Of a stretch of 64,000 nt of DNA, positions 56,110 to 63,726 are shown in pieces. Both the position numbers and the translations under genes were made by a program. Each line of letters starts with the position of its first letter. Position 1 is the first letter of the stretch. The notes under the pieces were generated by a model that saw only the letters and a list, made by a program, of their open reading frames with translations, was not told the origin of the DNA and searched no databases. Location: positions 21,300 to 85,299 of the forward strand of contig JAHDSQ010000007.1 in NCBI GenBank assembly GCA_018432615.1, written 5' to 3'. Source of the DNA: Clostridia bacterium (GTDB taxonomy: Bacteria > Bacillota > Peptococcia > DRI-13 > SM3-B62).

Positions 56110-57288
56110 ATGACAGTATCAACAAAACGAATTAATTTAAGTAGAAGCGAAAAAATCATATTGTTGTTTTCTTTTATTTCAATTCAAGCTACTAGCGGTC
56201 AATTCATTTCGTTTGGATTATTTTGCTTATTTTTCTTAGTTCATTATTTGAAGAGAAATTCTTTGAATCGGTTAAATATATCAGTTCATAGTCTCTATAT
56301 TATATTTTTGTGGTCATTTCTATTAATTAGTTTGATCAAATTTAATCAAGAAATTAATATGGAAGTAATAATTCAATTATTTTGGTTAATGATGGGTTTA
56401 GTCATTTTAGTATCATCATTATTTTTGAGAAATGTAAATTCAAAAGATGTGATGGATGTATTGGTGAGCGCTACATCAGCTATGGGCATATTGGTCCTAT
56501 TTTGCTATTATAATGGAATGTCTATACAATATATAATATCAAGACCTTATGCAGGAACAAGAATAATGGGGGGATTTGATGGTCCCAATGAATTAGCCGC
56601 TTTCAATCTGTTTGTTATAATTTATTCTATTAATATGTTGTTATATAATAACGTCAACAAAAGGAAGTATATTATTAATATAATGGTTAGTGGATTAATA
56701 ATAATATATACTTGGTCAAGAGGTGGGCTAATAGGGTTAGGCATTGGAGTGTTTATAAGCTTATTCCTCTACTTCAAAGACAAGATTAATATTAAGAGAT
56801 TGATAATATTTTCCACTTCAAGTTTACTGGGAATATACTTTTCATTGAATATTTTGGTGCCAAGTCTTATGAGTGTTAGAAGAAATGCATCAGGTAGATT
56901 TGAAATGATATCAATGATAATTGAACCAATACTTGAGAAACCTATATTTGGATGGGGATTAGGCAATATTTCCCAGTATAGTTCAATTGCTAATGCTACT
57001 CCCCATAACGGATATTTATTCATACTGTTCGCTGGGGGGATAGTGAGTTTTGTACTATATTTAATGTTTTTAGTTTCAATATTTATACAAATATACAAAA
57101 AAAGTGATAGAATCGCATCTATTCTATTATTAACATTTCTATTGCAAGAGCTTGTATTTAATAACTTGATACGAGGAAGAATAAGTCTTTTATTCTGGTT
57201 ACTAGTGGTTCTAGTATTTAGCGGTACAAGCCTAATGTTTTCTACTAAACATACGGGAGGCGGTTCTAGATCTAGATATGAGGGGTAG
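56110..57288 (+). CDS. O-antigen polymerase (Wzy/O-antigen ligase family)
   Basis: 392 residues, about ten membrane segments. GFDGPNELAAFNLF, YTWSRGGLIGLGIGV (the SRGG/S motif) and FGWGLGN .. TPHNGYLFILFAGGIV are conserved in this family. Polymerises the flipped repeat units outside the membrane. The last dozen codons (THTGGGSRSRYEG-like tail) are GC-richer than the body and look like sequence beyond the original end, so the right cassette boundary may be near 57250. Confidence 0.85.
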   Translation: MTVSTKRINLSRSEKIILLFSFISIQATSGQFISFGLFCLFFLVHYLKRNSLNRLNISVHSLYIIFLWSFLLISLIKFNQEINMEVIIQLFWLMMGLVILVSSLFLRNVNSKDVMDVLVSATSAMGILVLFCYYNGMSIQYIISRPYAGTRIMGGFDGPNELAAFNLFVIIYSINMLLYNNVNKRKYIINIMVSGLIIIYTWSRGGLIGLGIGVFISLFLYFKDKINIKRLIIFSTSSLLGIYFSLNILVPSLMSVRRNASGRFEMISMIIEPILEKPIFGWGLGNISQYSSIANATPHNGYLFILFAGGIVSFVLYLMFLVSIFIQIYKKSDRIASILLLTFLLQELVFNNLIRGRISLLFWLLVVLVFSGTSLMFSTKHTGGGSRSRYEG

Positions 57289-57297
57289 TAACCAAAA

Positions 57298-57373
57298 CGG
57301 CGGAAACATTTTTTAGCAGAGATGAAACTCAGTAAAATGAACGCATGTAGAATTGGAATCTGAGTTTCCGCCG
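57298..57373. repeat. Inverted repeat after the polymerase gene with two competing stems
   Basis: CGGCGGAAAC (57298-57307) pairs with GTTTCCGCCG (57364-57373); the inner AAACTCAG (57325-57332) can instead pair with CTGAGTTT (57360-57367), which overlaps the outer arm. No T-run follows. It may be a terminator-like element or an old mobile-element end. Confidence 0.55.
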
Positions 57374-57440
57374 AAAAGATGCCTGTGTAAAGGCGGTATT
57401 TGTCAAGATAGTTGTCGTATATCTCCAAATAATGGAAGTG

Positions 57441-57590
57441 CTAAGAAGTTAATTTATTCATGTTTTTTTCCTGGCGAACACGCTCTGGATTGGGCCAAAC
57501 AGTATCATCAAGACTCCAGTCTCTGATGTTTTCTCGCAAATCCATCATAACAGGGAAGGAGCTCAAGGTGGTCAACTTTTTGTTTAGCAC
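57441..57590 (-). pseudogene. Short gene remnant, family not recognised
   Basis: On the minus strand an open stretch ends ENIRDWSLDDTVWPNPERVR, then QEKNMNKLTS and stop TAG at 57443-57441. GC-richer than the cassette on its left. No start or conserved motif; it looks like a C-terminal scrap, possibly of a transposon protein. The rest of 57289-57663 has no gene. Confidence 0.3.
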
Positions 57591-57663
57591 GGGGTACTAA
57601 ACTGGTCTGCTTTTAGATTAGCATATACAACAGGCATTCATGTCAGCTTTAGGGCATTGCTAA

Positions 57664-58095
57664 GTGGCTGAAATAATGAAGAATTCAAAAAAGTTATCGG
57701 AGCTGGTAAATGAAGTCATAGAAGAGGTTAGCCTGAAACCCAATGAGGAAGAAGAATTAAGTCGGTTGGAAAAAGGAATCGAAATCTACTACCATAAACT
57801 CTACGAGACTGTTGAGGAAGGAAAGAAACATGGCGAGGATACCGGAGCGATCAAAGTGATTACGAACTATATCATGAGCCTTCATGATAGGATTCGAAGT
57901 TATGAAGATAGAAAGGAGGGAGTGAGTACACTTAGTGAAGAGCTAAAGTGGTTGAGGAAAGAACTCCTGGCTTTGGAACTATTCAATCCCAAGAAAGAGA
58001 GAGTTCCATTTAGAGGAGATATTTTCACTAGGTTGATCAAGTTAGGAATCTTCCTAGCTTTGGTGGGTTTGTTTTTTATGCTAAAAGATTCATAG
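57664..58095 (+). CDS. Unknown helical protein with C-terminal membrane anchor
   Basis: 143 residues. Charged helical body (residues 1-115, coiled-coil-like: EEEELSRLEKGIEIYYHKLY and LSEELKWLRKELLALELF) and a single C-terminal hydrophobic segment (LIKLGIFLALVGLFFML, about 123-140) with almost nothing after it, so probably tail-anchored facing the cytoplasm. GTG 57664 or ATG 57676 could be the start; neither has a strong ribosome site. Family not recognised. Lies 180 bp before the AbiEi gene. Confidence 0.6.
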   Translation: MAEIMKNSKKLSELVNEVIEEVSLKPNEEEELSRLEKGIEIYYHKLYETVEEGKKHGEDTGAIKVITNYIMSLHDRIRSYEDRKEGVSTLSEELKWLRKELLALELFNPKKERVPFRGDIFTRLIKLGIFLALVGLFFMLKDS

Positions 58096-58109
58096 GATAT
58101 CTAATTTAC

Positions 58110-58262
58110 TTTTTAAAAACGGAACGATTTTCTTTACTTCTGAAGAATAACGTGCTGAAATTAAAAAAAGATGGATAGTGCCCCTACAAAACGGTTATAA
58201 TATTTTTAAAAACGGAATATTATTCTTCAAATATGAAGAATATCATGACAAAATTAAAAAGA
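58110..58262. repeat. Two direct repeats of about 60 bp upstream of abiEi
   Basis: Copy 1 begins at 58110 and copy 2 at 58203 (period 93 bp); both begin TTTTTAAAAACGGAA and end AAATTAAAAA. Copy 2 contains the perfect dyad ATTCTTCA-AATA-TGAAGAAT and copy 1 retains the right half TGAAGAAT. AbiEi proteins are known to repress their own promoters by binding repeats of this kind. Confidence 0.7.
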
Positions 58263-58274
58263 GAGGTGAGATAA

Positions 58275-59093
58275 GTGGATGTGTTGACTGAACTGGCGAA
58301 GTATCCGGTTTTTACAATCGATGATGTGAAAAAGCTTGTAGGTAATGAGAAGACAGCTTATTCTCAGCTGGACCGTTTAATGAAAAAGGATCTGGCCAAA
58401 AAGATACGAAAGAACATATACTCTGTAGTCAACCCGACAACAGGGCAGCTTGTGGCAACTCGGTATCAAATCGCTTGCGCCATAACTGACACAGCTTATA
58501 TCTCACATCACAGTGCTTTTGAATATTATGGGCTAGCAAATCAAGTGTTTTATGAAGTGTATGTTTCATCTGAAACAAAGTTCAATCATTTTGAATATGA
58601 TCATGTAACTTATAAATATGTTGCATCAAGGATGAGTGAGGGTGTTTTCGAAGCAAAGAATACTACCGGGGTTAGAATAACTGATATGGAACGGACAGTT
58701 GTTGACAGCATAAGGGATTTCAATAAAATAGGTGGGTTTGAAGAATTGTTGAACTGCCTGGAAGGAATCCATTACTTGGATGAAAAGAAACTGAAGCGAT
58801 ATCTTGATATATACAATACCCAGGGCCTATATCAACGGGTAGGATATCTCCTTGATCATTATCGAAAAGAGATGCAGTTATCGAAGGAGTTCATAGAATT
58901 TTGCAAAGGGAAAATAGGAAAAAGCAGACGGTACCTCGTAAGTGAAACAAAGGACGAAAGTTTCTATAACAGCGAATGGGAACTGATGGTACCCGAAGGG
59001 CTATTTGAAATAATGGATCAAGGAGGTGTATTTCAAGACGCCCGTCAAGCAGGTATCTCTCTACAAATTTCCTCTGGGTTTTCGCATAATTAA
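58275..59093 (+). CDS. AbiEi-type antitoxin/repressor, C terminus replaced by IS66 sequence
   Basis: 272 codons. N-terminal winged helix (FTIDDVKKLVGNEKTAYSQLDRLMKKDLAKKIRKNIY), then the AbiEi core (YISHHSAFEYYGLANQVFYEVYVSS, VRITDMERTVVDSIRDF). Native sequence runs to about PEGLFEIMDQGG; the remaining 20 or so residues are read from antisense IS66 tnpC. In type IV AbiE systems this antitoxin precedes the nucleotidyltransferase toxin AbiEii; here the toxin gene is absent. GAGAGGTGAG precedes the GTG at 58275. The main domain is complete and may still bind DNA. Confidence 0.82.
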   Translation: MDVLTELAKYPVFTIDDVKKLVGNEKTAYSQLDRLMKKDLAKKIRKNIYSVVNPTTGQLVATRYQIACAITDTAYISHHSAFEYYGLANQVFYEVYVSSETKFNHFEYDHVTYKYVASRMSEGVFEAKNTTGVRITDMERTVVDSIRDFNKIGGFEELLNCLEGIHYLDEKKLKRYLDIYNTQGLYQRVGYLLDHYRKEMQLSKEFIEFCKGKIGKSRRYLVSETKDESFYNSEWELMVPEGLFEIMDQGGVFQDARQAGISLQISSGFSHN

Positions 59094-60328
59094 CAGCCTT
59101 GCCAAGTAGGGAACCAGGTAAACTGGCAAGGGATTCTATCCAAGTATAGAACTCATCAAATAACGGCTTCGATAACCTCTCCCGTTCCTTTAGACGATCG
59201 TAGGGAGTCAGGGAAGCAAACTGTTTTTCCAATGAAAACAGCTTATCGCAATAGGCCACACCCTTGGCAGCATTTGATTCGTTTCGTTTTTCTTTGGACA
59301 ATGTCTTGTACGCGTCGAAAAACCTTCGTCGTACATGAGCAAAACAGCCTACAACAATGATGCCATCCGGAAGGTTATGATAGGCTTCATACCCATCCGT
59401 AATAATCCGTATGAAGGTAGCCCTTAAAGTTTTTCAAAAATATTGCCGGATGCTTTTGTTTTCTATCCGGCTGATATTCATAAAGCACAATCTGATGCTT
59501 CGCTTCTCCACTAGTGCGGTATAGCCACATGTAACTCTTTTGCTGCGCAGATTTGCCCGGTTCTCTTAGCACTTGCAAGGTCGTTTCGTCTGCGTGAAGA
59601 AATTCATGTCTTAGCAATTGTTGCTTCATCTGCTCATATATCGGTAAAAGCCAATCCCTGCAGGCCTTTATTAGCCAGTTGGACATAGTTTGCCTGCTAA
59701 GAAGGATACCGTTTTGTTTCCATTCTTGCTCCTGCCGGTAAAGAGGCGAGGCCATCATATATTTTTGTACAGCTATATGGGCAATTGTCTCAGGTGAGGC
59801 AAATCCGCCCTTTATGACAGGCTCCGGCATATTTGCTTTTATTATGCTTACATGTTCGGCTTTGTTCTCACAGTTGCGGCAGGAATAGATGTGCTGCACA
59901 TGTAGCACTATTACCGCTTTTGCAGGGATAATCTTAAGTTCTTCCCTGATTTCTCTCCCCATCGTATGAAGTTCACAGCCACAAGCGGAGCATGAACGAT
60001 TTTCTAATGGAAGTTCATGTTCAATTATCTCAATCGGCAAATCCTCGGGCAACTTATCTGTTACCAAGCGTGTCCGTTTACGATAATGAGCCTTTACTTC
60101 GGTAAGCTCAGGTTCAGGTGCATTTATGTCGGAATTAGCCTCCGCCTCATTGAAGATGGACAGCTGCTCAATGTCAGCCTGTTCCCTTGATACGCCAAAT
60201 TGCCTATTCTTTGAAAGGCGAAGTTGTGACATAAGCCATTGGATTTGCTGTTCCAGTTCAGCAATCCTGTGTTCCTTTTCTTCTATTACCGCAAGCAGGT
60301 TTTTGTCCGATGTTTCTATTGTTTTCAT
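59033..60328 (-). pseudogene. tnpC: IS66 transposase TnpC, frameshifted and truncated
   Basis: From ATG 60328: coiled N terminus (EKEHRIAELEQQIQWLMSQLR), zinc-finger CSACGCELH .. CRNC, and the DDE core (LHADETTLQVLREPGK, GYLHTD). About 10 extra bases (TATTACGGAT-like repeat near 59400) break the frame after GYLHTD; the following frame continues GYEAYHNLPDGIIVVGCFAHVRRRFF to GRLEI, where the gene is cut off before the catalytic Glu region (normally S-N-N-R-A-E-R). Not functional. Confidence 0.9.
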
Positions 60329-60415
60329 GAGTAAATTGTACCACAAAAACCGCATAATATCAAGGGTTAGAGCCGTTTTTGGCAGTGTTTTGAAGCAAGT
60401 TTTTGCGCGGTTAAT

Positions 60416-60772
60416 TTATACGAATTGCCGCTCAAATATTTCTTCTCTTTTAAGCTTTTTCTCTAATTTGGCGCCCTCAATCAGATAAGACAGTTCTTTG
60501 GTGTTTAGAAGCATGGTGTCGCTGTCCCCTCTGGAAAACCATCGGAATCGCCCGCGCTCCAGTCGCTTGAAATACAGCCAAAAACCATCCCCATCCCATT
60601 CCAATATTTTTATCCTGTTTCGGTTACGGTTGCAAAATACAAAAAGTGCTTCTTCAAAGGGGTCAAGAGAGAAGCTCTCTTTGATTATCGTCATAAGACC
60701 ATTAATCTGTTTTCTCATATCCGTATGGCCGCAGCACATATATACGGGTTTCTCTTCCCATCTAATCATAGC
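60416..60772 (-). CDS. tnpB: IS66 accessory protein TnpB (Orf2)
   Basis: About 118 residues, IS66 Orf2 family: CGHTDMRKQINGLMTII, ALFVFCNRNRNRIKILEWDGDGFWLYFKRLERGRF are diagnostic. ATG 60772 (MIRWEEKPVY) has GAGGA just upstream and overlaps the tnpA stop region, giving coupling. Intact, but the element's TnpC is dead. Confidence 0.92.
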   Translation of the reverse strand, partial: AMIRWEEKPVYMCCGHTDMRKQINGLMTIIKESFSLDPFEEALFVFCNRNRNRIKILEWDGDGFWLYFKRLERGRFRWFSRGDSDTMLLNTKELSYLIEGAKLEKKLKREEIFERQFV

Positions 60773-61113
60773 GTCCTCAAGATGCGGCACACATTCTTCA
60801 GAAGTTCCGCATTCGTACCCTCATAGACATTTATACAGCAACCATTAATCTCCACGTTTAAGACTTCTTTCTCATTCCCCGGTTGGTTAAGCTGGATCCA
60901 TCCTTCAGGTGGGTAGTTAACGGGATCCTGCATCCGTGCCAATTCAGTGCAAGCTGCTTTCCTAAGTTTCCTTTGCCAGTAGAAGTACGAATGTCTGCTT
61001 AAATCTCTTTCTTTACAGAACTCATCAATTGTTTGGCTACCAGCTTGTCGTTCCTTTATTATTTGCATCCATTTTGTCATTCGGTATTCCGACGTTACCT
61101 TTTGCATATCCAT
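60766..61113 (-). CDS. tnpA: IS66 accessory protein TnpA (Orf1)
   Basis: About 115 residues with the helix-turn-helix of IS66 Orf1 (KWMQIIKERQAGSQTIDEFCKERDLSRHSYFYWQRKLRK). ATG 61113 has GGAGGAGGA eight bases upstream; longer upstream starts are rejected. Binds the element ends in the family. Confidence 0.85.
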   Translation of the reverse strand: MDMQKVTSEYRMTKWMQIIKERQAGSQTIDEFCKERDLSRHSYFYWQRKLRKAACTELARMQDPVNYPPEGWIQLNQPGNEKEVLNVEINGCCINVYEGTNAELLKNVCRILRTL

Positions 61114-61295
61114 ACAATCATCCTCCTCCGGTTGATTTAGTTTGCCAAGTTGAAAAAGTGTGCACACTTTTTCAACTGCCAAAAACTTTTCAACTTGTTT
61201 TAAATGATTGTATAACTTTTTCGGGTTTGTTCACATGTACGGCTCTACTTGACGCTTACCATCGAAAACAGAAATACAAAACTAATACAAAATTA

Positions 61296-61325
61296 TTGTA
61301 TTTGTATAAAAATATGTGGTATACT
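61296..61325 (+). promoter_or_regulatory. Promoter and ATACAAA/TTTGTAT repeats of the HARE-HTH operon
   Basis: TTGTAT (61296-61301), 18 bp, TATACT (61320-61325), 18 bp before the ATG. Around it (61274-61308) two ATACAAA boxes face two TTGTAT boxes, an arrangement suited to an autorepressor. Confidence 0.6.
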
Positions 61326-61343
61326 ACTGATGAGGTGAAAAAT

Positions 61344-61754
61344 ATGGAAGTGAGTTTAGAGAGCTTAATATCCTATGAAAAACTAAAAACTGATTTAGAT
61401 GATGTGTTTGAGGTTGTCGAGAAAAATGGGAAGGTGGTTATTCTAAAAGATAACGAGCCATTGTACATTCTATTGAAGTACGACCCAAAGGCAGGTCCTA
61501 TAGAAAAAATATTAGCTCCTTCGACTCCTAAGCTGACTTTACAAGAAGCCATGAAGCTCGTATTAAAAGATGCCGAAGGAAGAAAGATGCATGCCGCAGA
61601 GCTTGCCGATGAAATATATAACAGAAAGCTTTATCTGAAGAAGGATGGAACCCAAGCGAAATATAATCAAGTCCGTGCAAGGTGTAGTCATTATCCTGAG
61701 ATGTTTGAAGCTTTACCTGGAAATGTCATTCAGCTGAAGGAGAGTGTAGAATAA
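61344..61754 (+). CDS. Phd-like/HARE-HTH domain protein
   Basis: 136 residues. Residues 1-50 (SLESLISYEKLKTDLDDVFEVVEKNGKVVILKDNEPLYILL) look like a Phd/YefM-type antitoxin dimerisation and DNA-binding fold; residues 62-130 (LTLQEAMKLVLKDAEGRKMHAAELADEIYNRKLYLKKDGT, YNQVRARCSHYPEMFEALPGNVI) are a HARE-HTH domain, found in restriction and chromatin proteins. ATG 61344 with GAGGTG upstream; the longer open frame back into IS66 is rejected. The stop TAA overlaps the next ATG by one base. Confidence 0.75.
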   Translation: MEVSLESLISYEKLKTDLDDVFEVVEKNGKVVILKDNEPLYILLKYDPKAGPIEKILAPSTPKLTLQEAMKLVLKDAEGRKMHAAELADEIYNRKLYLKKDGTQAKYNQVRARCSHYPEMFEALPGNVIQLKESVE

Positions 61755-62083
61755 TGGATTTCGACAAATTATGGGATCAGATCTTTCATGCAGCAACCCA
61801 TGAGACTTTCAATGTATCGACTGTTCCGCAGAATCGCAGAACACCTCTGTGGTTTAAAGTTTATACAAAAAATAAATATTTGTACGCAGACAACACATCG
61901 AATAAAAGTCCTTCAGTTAAGTTAAGCGGTGCCAGGAGAATCACGAAAGATGACTTTCTAAAGGCTGCTGCATACTATGAACGGTGGAGAAATGGAGAAA
62001 CACATCTGCGTCAGGAAGTAAGAGAGCAATCAATGAATACCGCTTATATCTTTGGGTTGATATCTAAGTTCTCAAATTCATGA
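61754..62083 (+). CDS. Unknown small protein paired with the HARE-HTH protein
   Basis: 109 residues, soluble. MDFDKLWDQIFHAATHETFNVSTVPQNRRTPLWFKVY: an N-terminal helix, a beta-rich middle (TPLWFKVYTKNKYLYADNTSNKSPSVKLSG) and a C-terminal helix (KDDFLKAAAYYERWRNGE). Family not recognised. One-base overlap with the upstream Phd/HARE gene and the operator before that gene suggest a toxin-antitoxin-like or restriction-associated pair; this is inference. Confidence 0.6.
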   Translation: MDFDKLWDQIFHAATHETFNVSTVPQNRRTPLWFKVYTKNKYLYADNTSNKSPSVKLSGARRITKDDFLKAAAYYERWRNGETHLRQEVREQSMNTAYIFGLISKFSNS

Positions 62084-62152
62084 TTATTATTCTCTTAGAA
62101 TGGAGAAACTAAATCTACGCGTCGCTATATAGGCGCATAAAAGGTGTTGAAT

Positions 62153-63574
62153 ATGAAAGTAGAGAATCTTAAAAAAATAATCAGTCAAGGCGAAAGTATT
62201 ACTGTAGAATTTAAAGAAAGTAAAAAGAAGATAAACAAAGACGTATATGAGTCTGTCTGTGGTTTTTTGAACCGCTATGGTGGCCAGCTATTTCTTGGCG
62301 TCAAAGATAATGGTGACATCGTAGGTGTCGATGGGGATTCAGTAGAACAAATCAAAAAGGATTTTGTGACATCGATTAATAACCCGCAGACCCTTAGTCC
62401 TACTTTTTACCTGGCAGTGGAAGAAGTAGAAGTAGACGGCAAAGTTATTCTTTATATTCATGTACCAGAAAGCTCTCAGGTACATCGCTGCAAAGGGGAA
62501 ATTTTTGACCGGAACGAAGATGGTGACTTTGACATTACAAACAACACAAATCTGGTGTCTAGCCTGTATATGAGAAAACAAAGCACTCATACAGAAAACA
62601 GGATCTTTCCCTATGCTGAAATGGAAGGGCTGGAGTCTGAGTTATTTACAAAGGTTAGGAAACTGGCTGGAAACCAGAAGGATAACCATCCGTGGACTTC
62701 AATGAAAGATGTAGAAATCCTAAAGAGTGCAGGCCTCTATTTAATGGATCCTAATACTGGAAAGCAGGGTATTACTCTTGGAGGCATTTTGATTTTTGGT
62801 AAAGAAGAATTGATCCATGCTGCTCTATCGCATCATAAAACAGATGCCATTTTGCGCCGGGAGAACTTGGATCGTTATGATGACCGAGATGACATCAGGG
62901 TCAATCTTATTAGAAGCTATGAAAGATTGATGCAGTTTATAGCAAAACATCTTAATGATAAATTTTACCTTGAAGGTGATCAGCGGGTAAGCATCCGAGA
63001 TAAAATCTTCAGAGAAGCGATTTCCAATCTGCTAATCCATAGAGAGTTTTCGAATCCATTTCCTGCAAAGCTTGTGATCGAAAAGGATAGGGTCTACATC
63101 GAGAACAGCAATAAGCCCCATGGGAATGGCATCATTGACCCGGAGAATTTTTCACCATATCCCAAGAATCCAACGATTGCCAAGTTCTTTAAGGAAATCG
63201 GGTGGGTTGATGAGCTTGGCTCAGGGGTTAGAAACATATACAAATACAACCGGATTTATTCAGGAGCAGACCCAGAGTTTATCGAGGGGGATGTATTTAA
63301 GACGATTATTCCATTGACCGCCCCAGCTACCACCCCAGCCATCACCCCAGCTACCACCCCAGCTGAAGTTGATAGTGATGAAAGAACTCGGGAGATACTT
63401 GAGTATTGTAAAAAGCCACGAAGTAGGCAAGAAATTCAAGATTTTATTGGTATAAAAAGTGCGCGTGATTTCCGTAAGAGAGTTCTAAATCCATTGGTTA
63501 AAGGTGGCTTACTAAAGAGAACCATACCAGAAAGCCCTACTAGCCCAAATCAAAAATACTATTCTGACAGGTAA
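62153..63574 (+). CDS. AlbA_2 (Schlafen-like) domain ATP-binding protein
   Basis: About 473 residues of the same type as the 17149 protein but divergent. N-terminal AlbA_2 domain (GESITVEFKESKKKINKDVYESVCGFLNRYGGQLFLGVKDNG), middle GHKL-like motif (REAISNLLIHREFSNPFPAKLVIE, about 285-310) with ELGSGVRNIYKY, a low-complexity Thr/Pro/Ala linker (about 390-410, ATTPAITPATTPAE) and a C-terminal winged helix. ATG 62153 with AAGGTG eight bases upstream. Possibly part of the same accessory operon as the two genes before it (69-bp gap). Role unknown. Confidence 0.83.
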   Translation: MKVENLKKIISQGESITVEFKESKKKINKDVYESVCGFLNRYGGQLFLGVKDNGDIVGVDGDSVEQIKKDFVTSINNPQTLSPTFYLAVEEVEVDGKVILYIHVPESSQVHRCKGEIFDRNEDGDFDITNNTNLVSSLYMRKQSTHTENRIFPYAEMEGLESELFTKVRKLAGNQKDNHPWTSMKDVEILKSAGLYLMDPNTGKQGITLGGILIFGKEELIHAALSHHKTDAILRRENLDRYDDRDDIRVNLIRSYERLMQFIAKHLNDKFYLEGDQRVSIRDKIFREAISNLLIHREFSNPFPAKLVIEKDRVYIENSNKPHGNGIIDPENFSPYPKNPTIAKFFKEIGWVDELGSGVRNIYKYNRIYSGADPEFIEGDVFKTIIPLTAPATTPAITPATTPAEVDSDERTREILEYCKKPRSRQEIQDFIGIKSARDFRKRVLNPLVKGGLLKRTIPESPTSPNQKYYSDR

Positions 63575-63624
63575 AATGATTGCTCATCACATTGTGGTGG
63601 GCTTTCTGTTTTTGCAGAATAAGT

Positions 63625-63693
63625 ACGAACCCACCAATAAGGTTTCTCGCCTTGGGAAAACTCCGAACTTAGACTCCGTATCGGTGGGTTCGT
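63625..63693. repeat. 11-bp inverted repeat with 47-bp loop
   Basis: ACGAACCCACC (63625-63635) and GGTGGGTTCGT (63683-63693) are perfect inverted copies downstream of the AlbA_2 gene. No T-run follows. Could be a long terminator-like stem, a MITE footprint or an attachment-like site. The rest of 63575-63726 shows nothing else. Confidence 0.55.
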
Positions 63694-63726
63694 CAATTTG
63701 GTAGAGGGAAAATGAGTAAAACTAAT

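Larger units (their letters stand above)
59032..61259 (-). mobile_element. IS66-family element, truncated on the left
   Basis: Contains tnpA, tnpB and tnpC in standard IS66 order on the minus strand. The right end is visible: GACGCTTAC ends at 61259, i.e. GTAAGCGTCAAGTAG reading inward, the usual IS66 terminus. The left end is missing: tnpC stops matching at the sequence for YLLDGRLEI and joins abiEi. A 10-bp insertion also breaks tnpC. No target duplication can be assigned. Non-autonomous. Confidence 0.85.

Noticed and set aside
58891..59301. Separate 136-residue minus-strand gene
   Set aside because: It is the second half of the frameshifted tnpC joined to antisense abiEi sequence.
61029..61343. 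N-terminal extension of the HARE-HTH protein into IS66
   Set aside because: The sequence is antisense to tnpA and the IS end; promoter and ribosome site lie directly before ATG 61344.
63307..63366. CCAGCTACCACC-type DNA repeats as a CRISPR or VNTR array
   Set aside because: They are in-frame codons of a Thr/Pro/Ala linker inside the AlbA_2 protein, without spacers.
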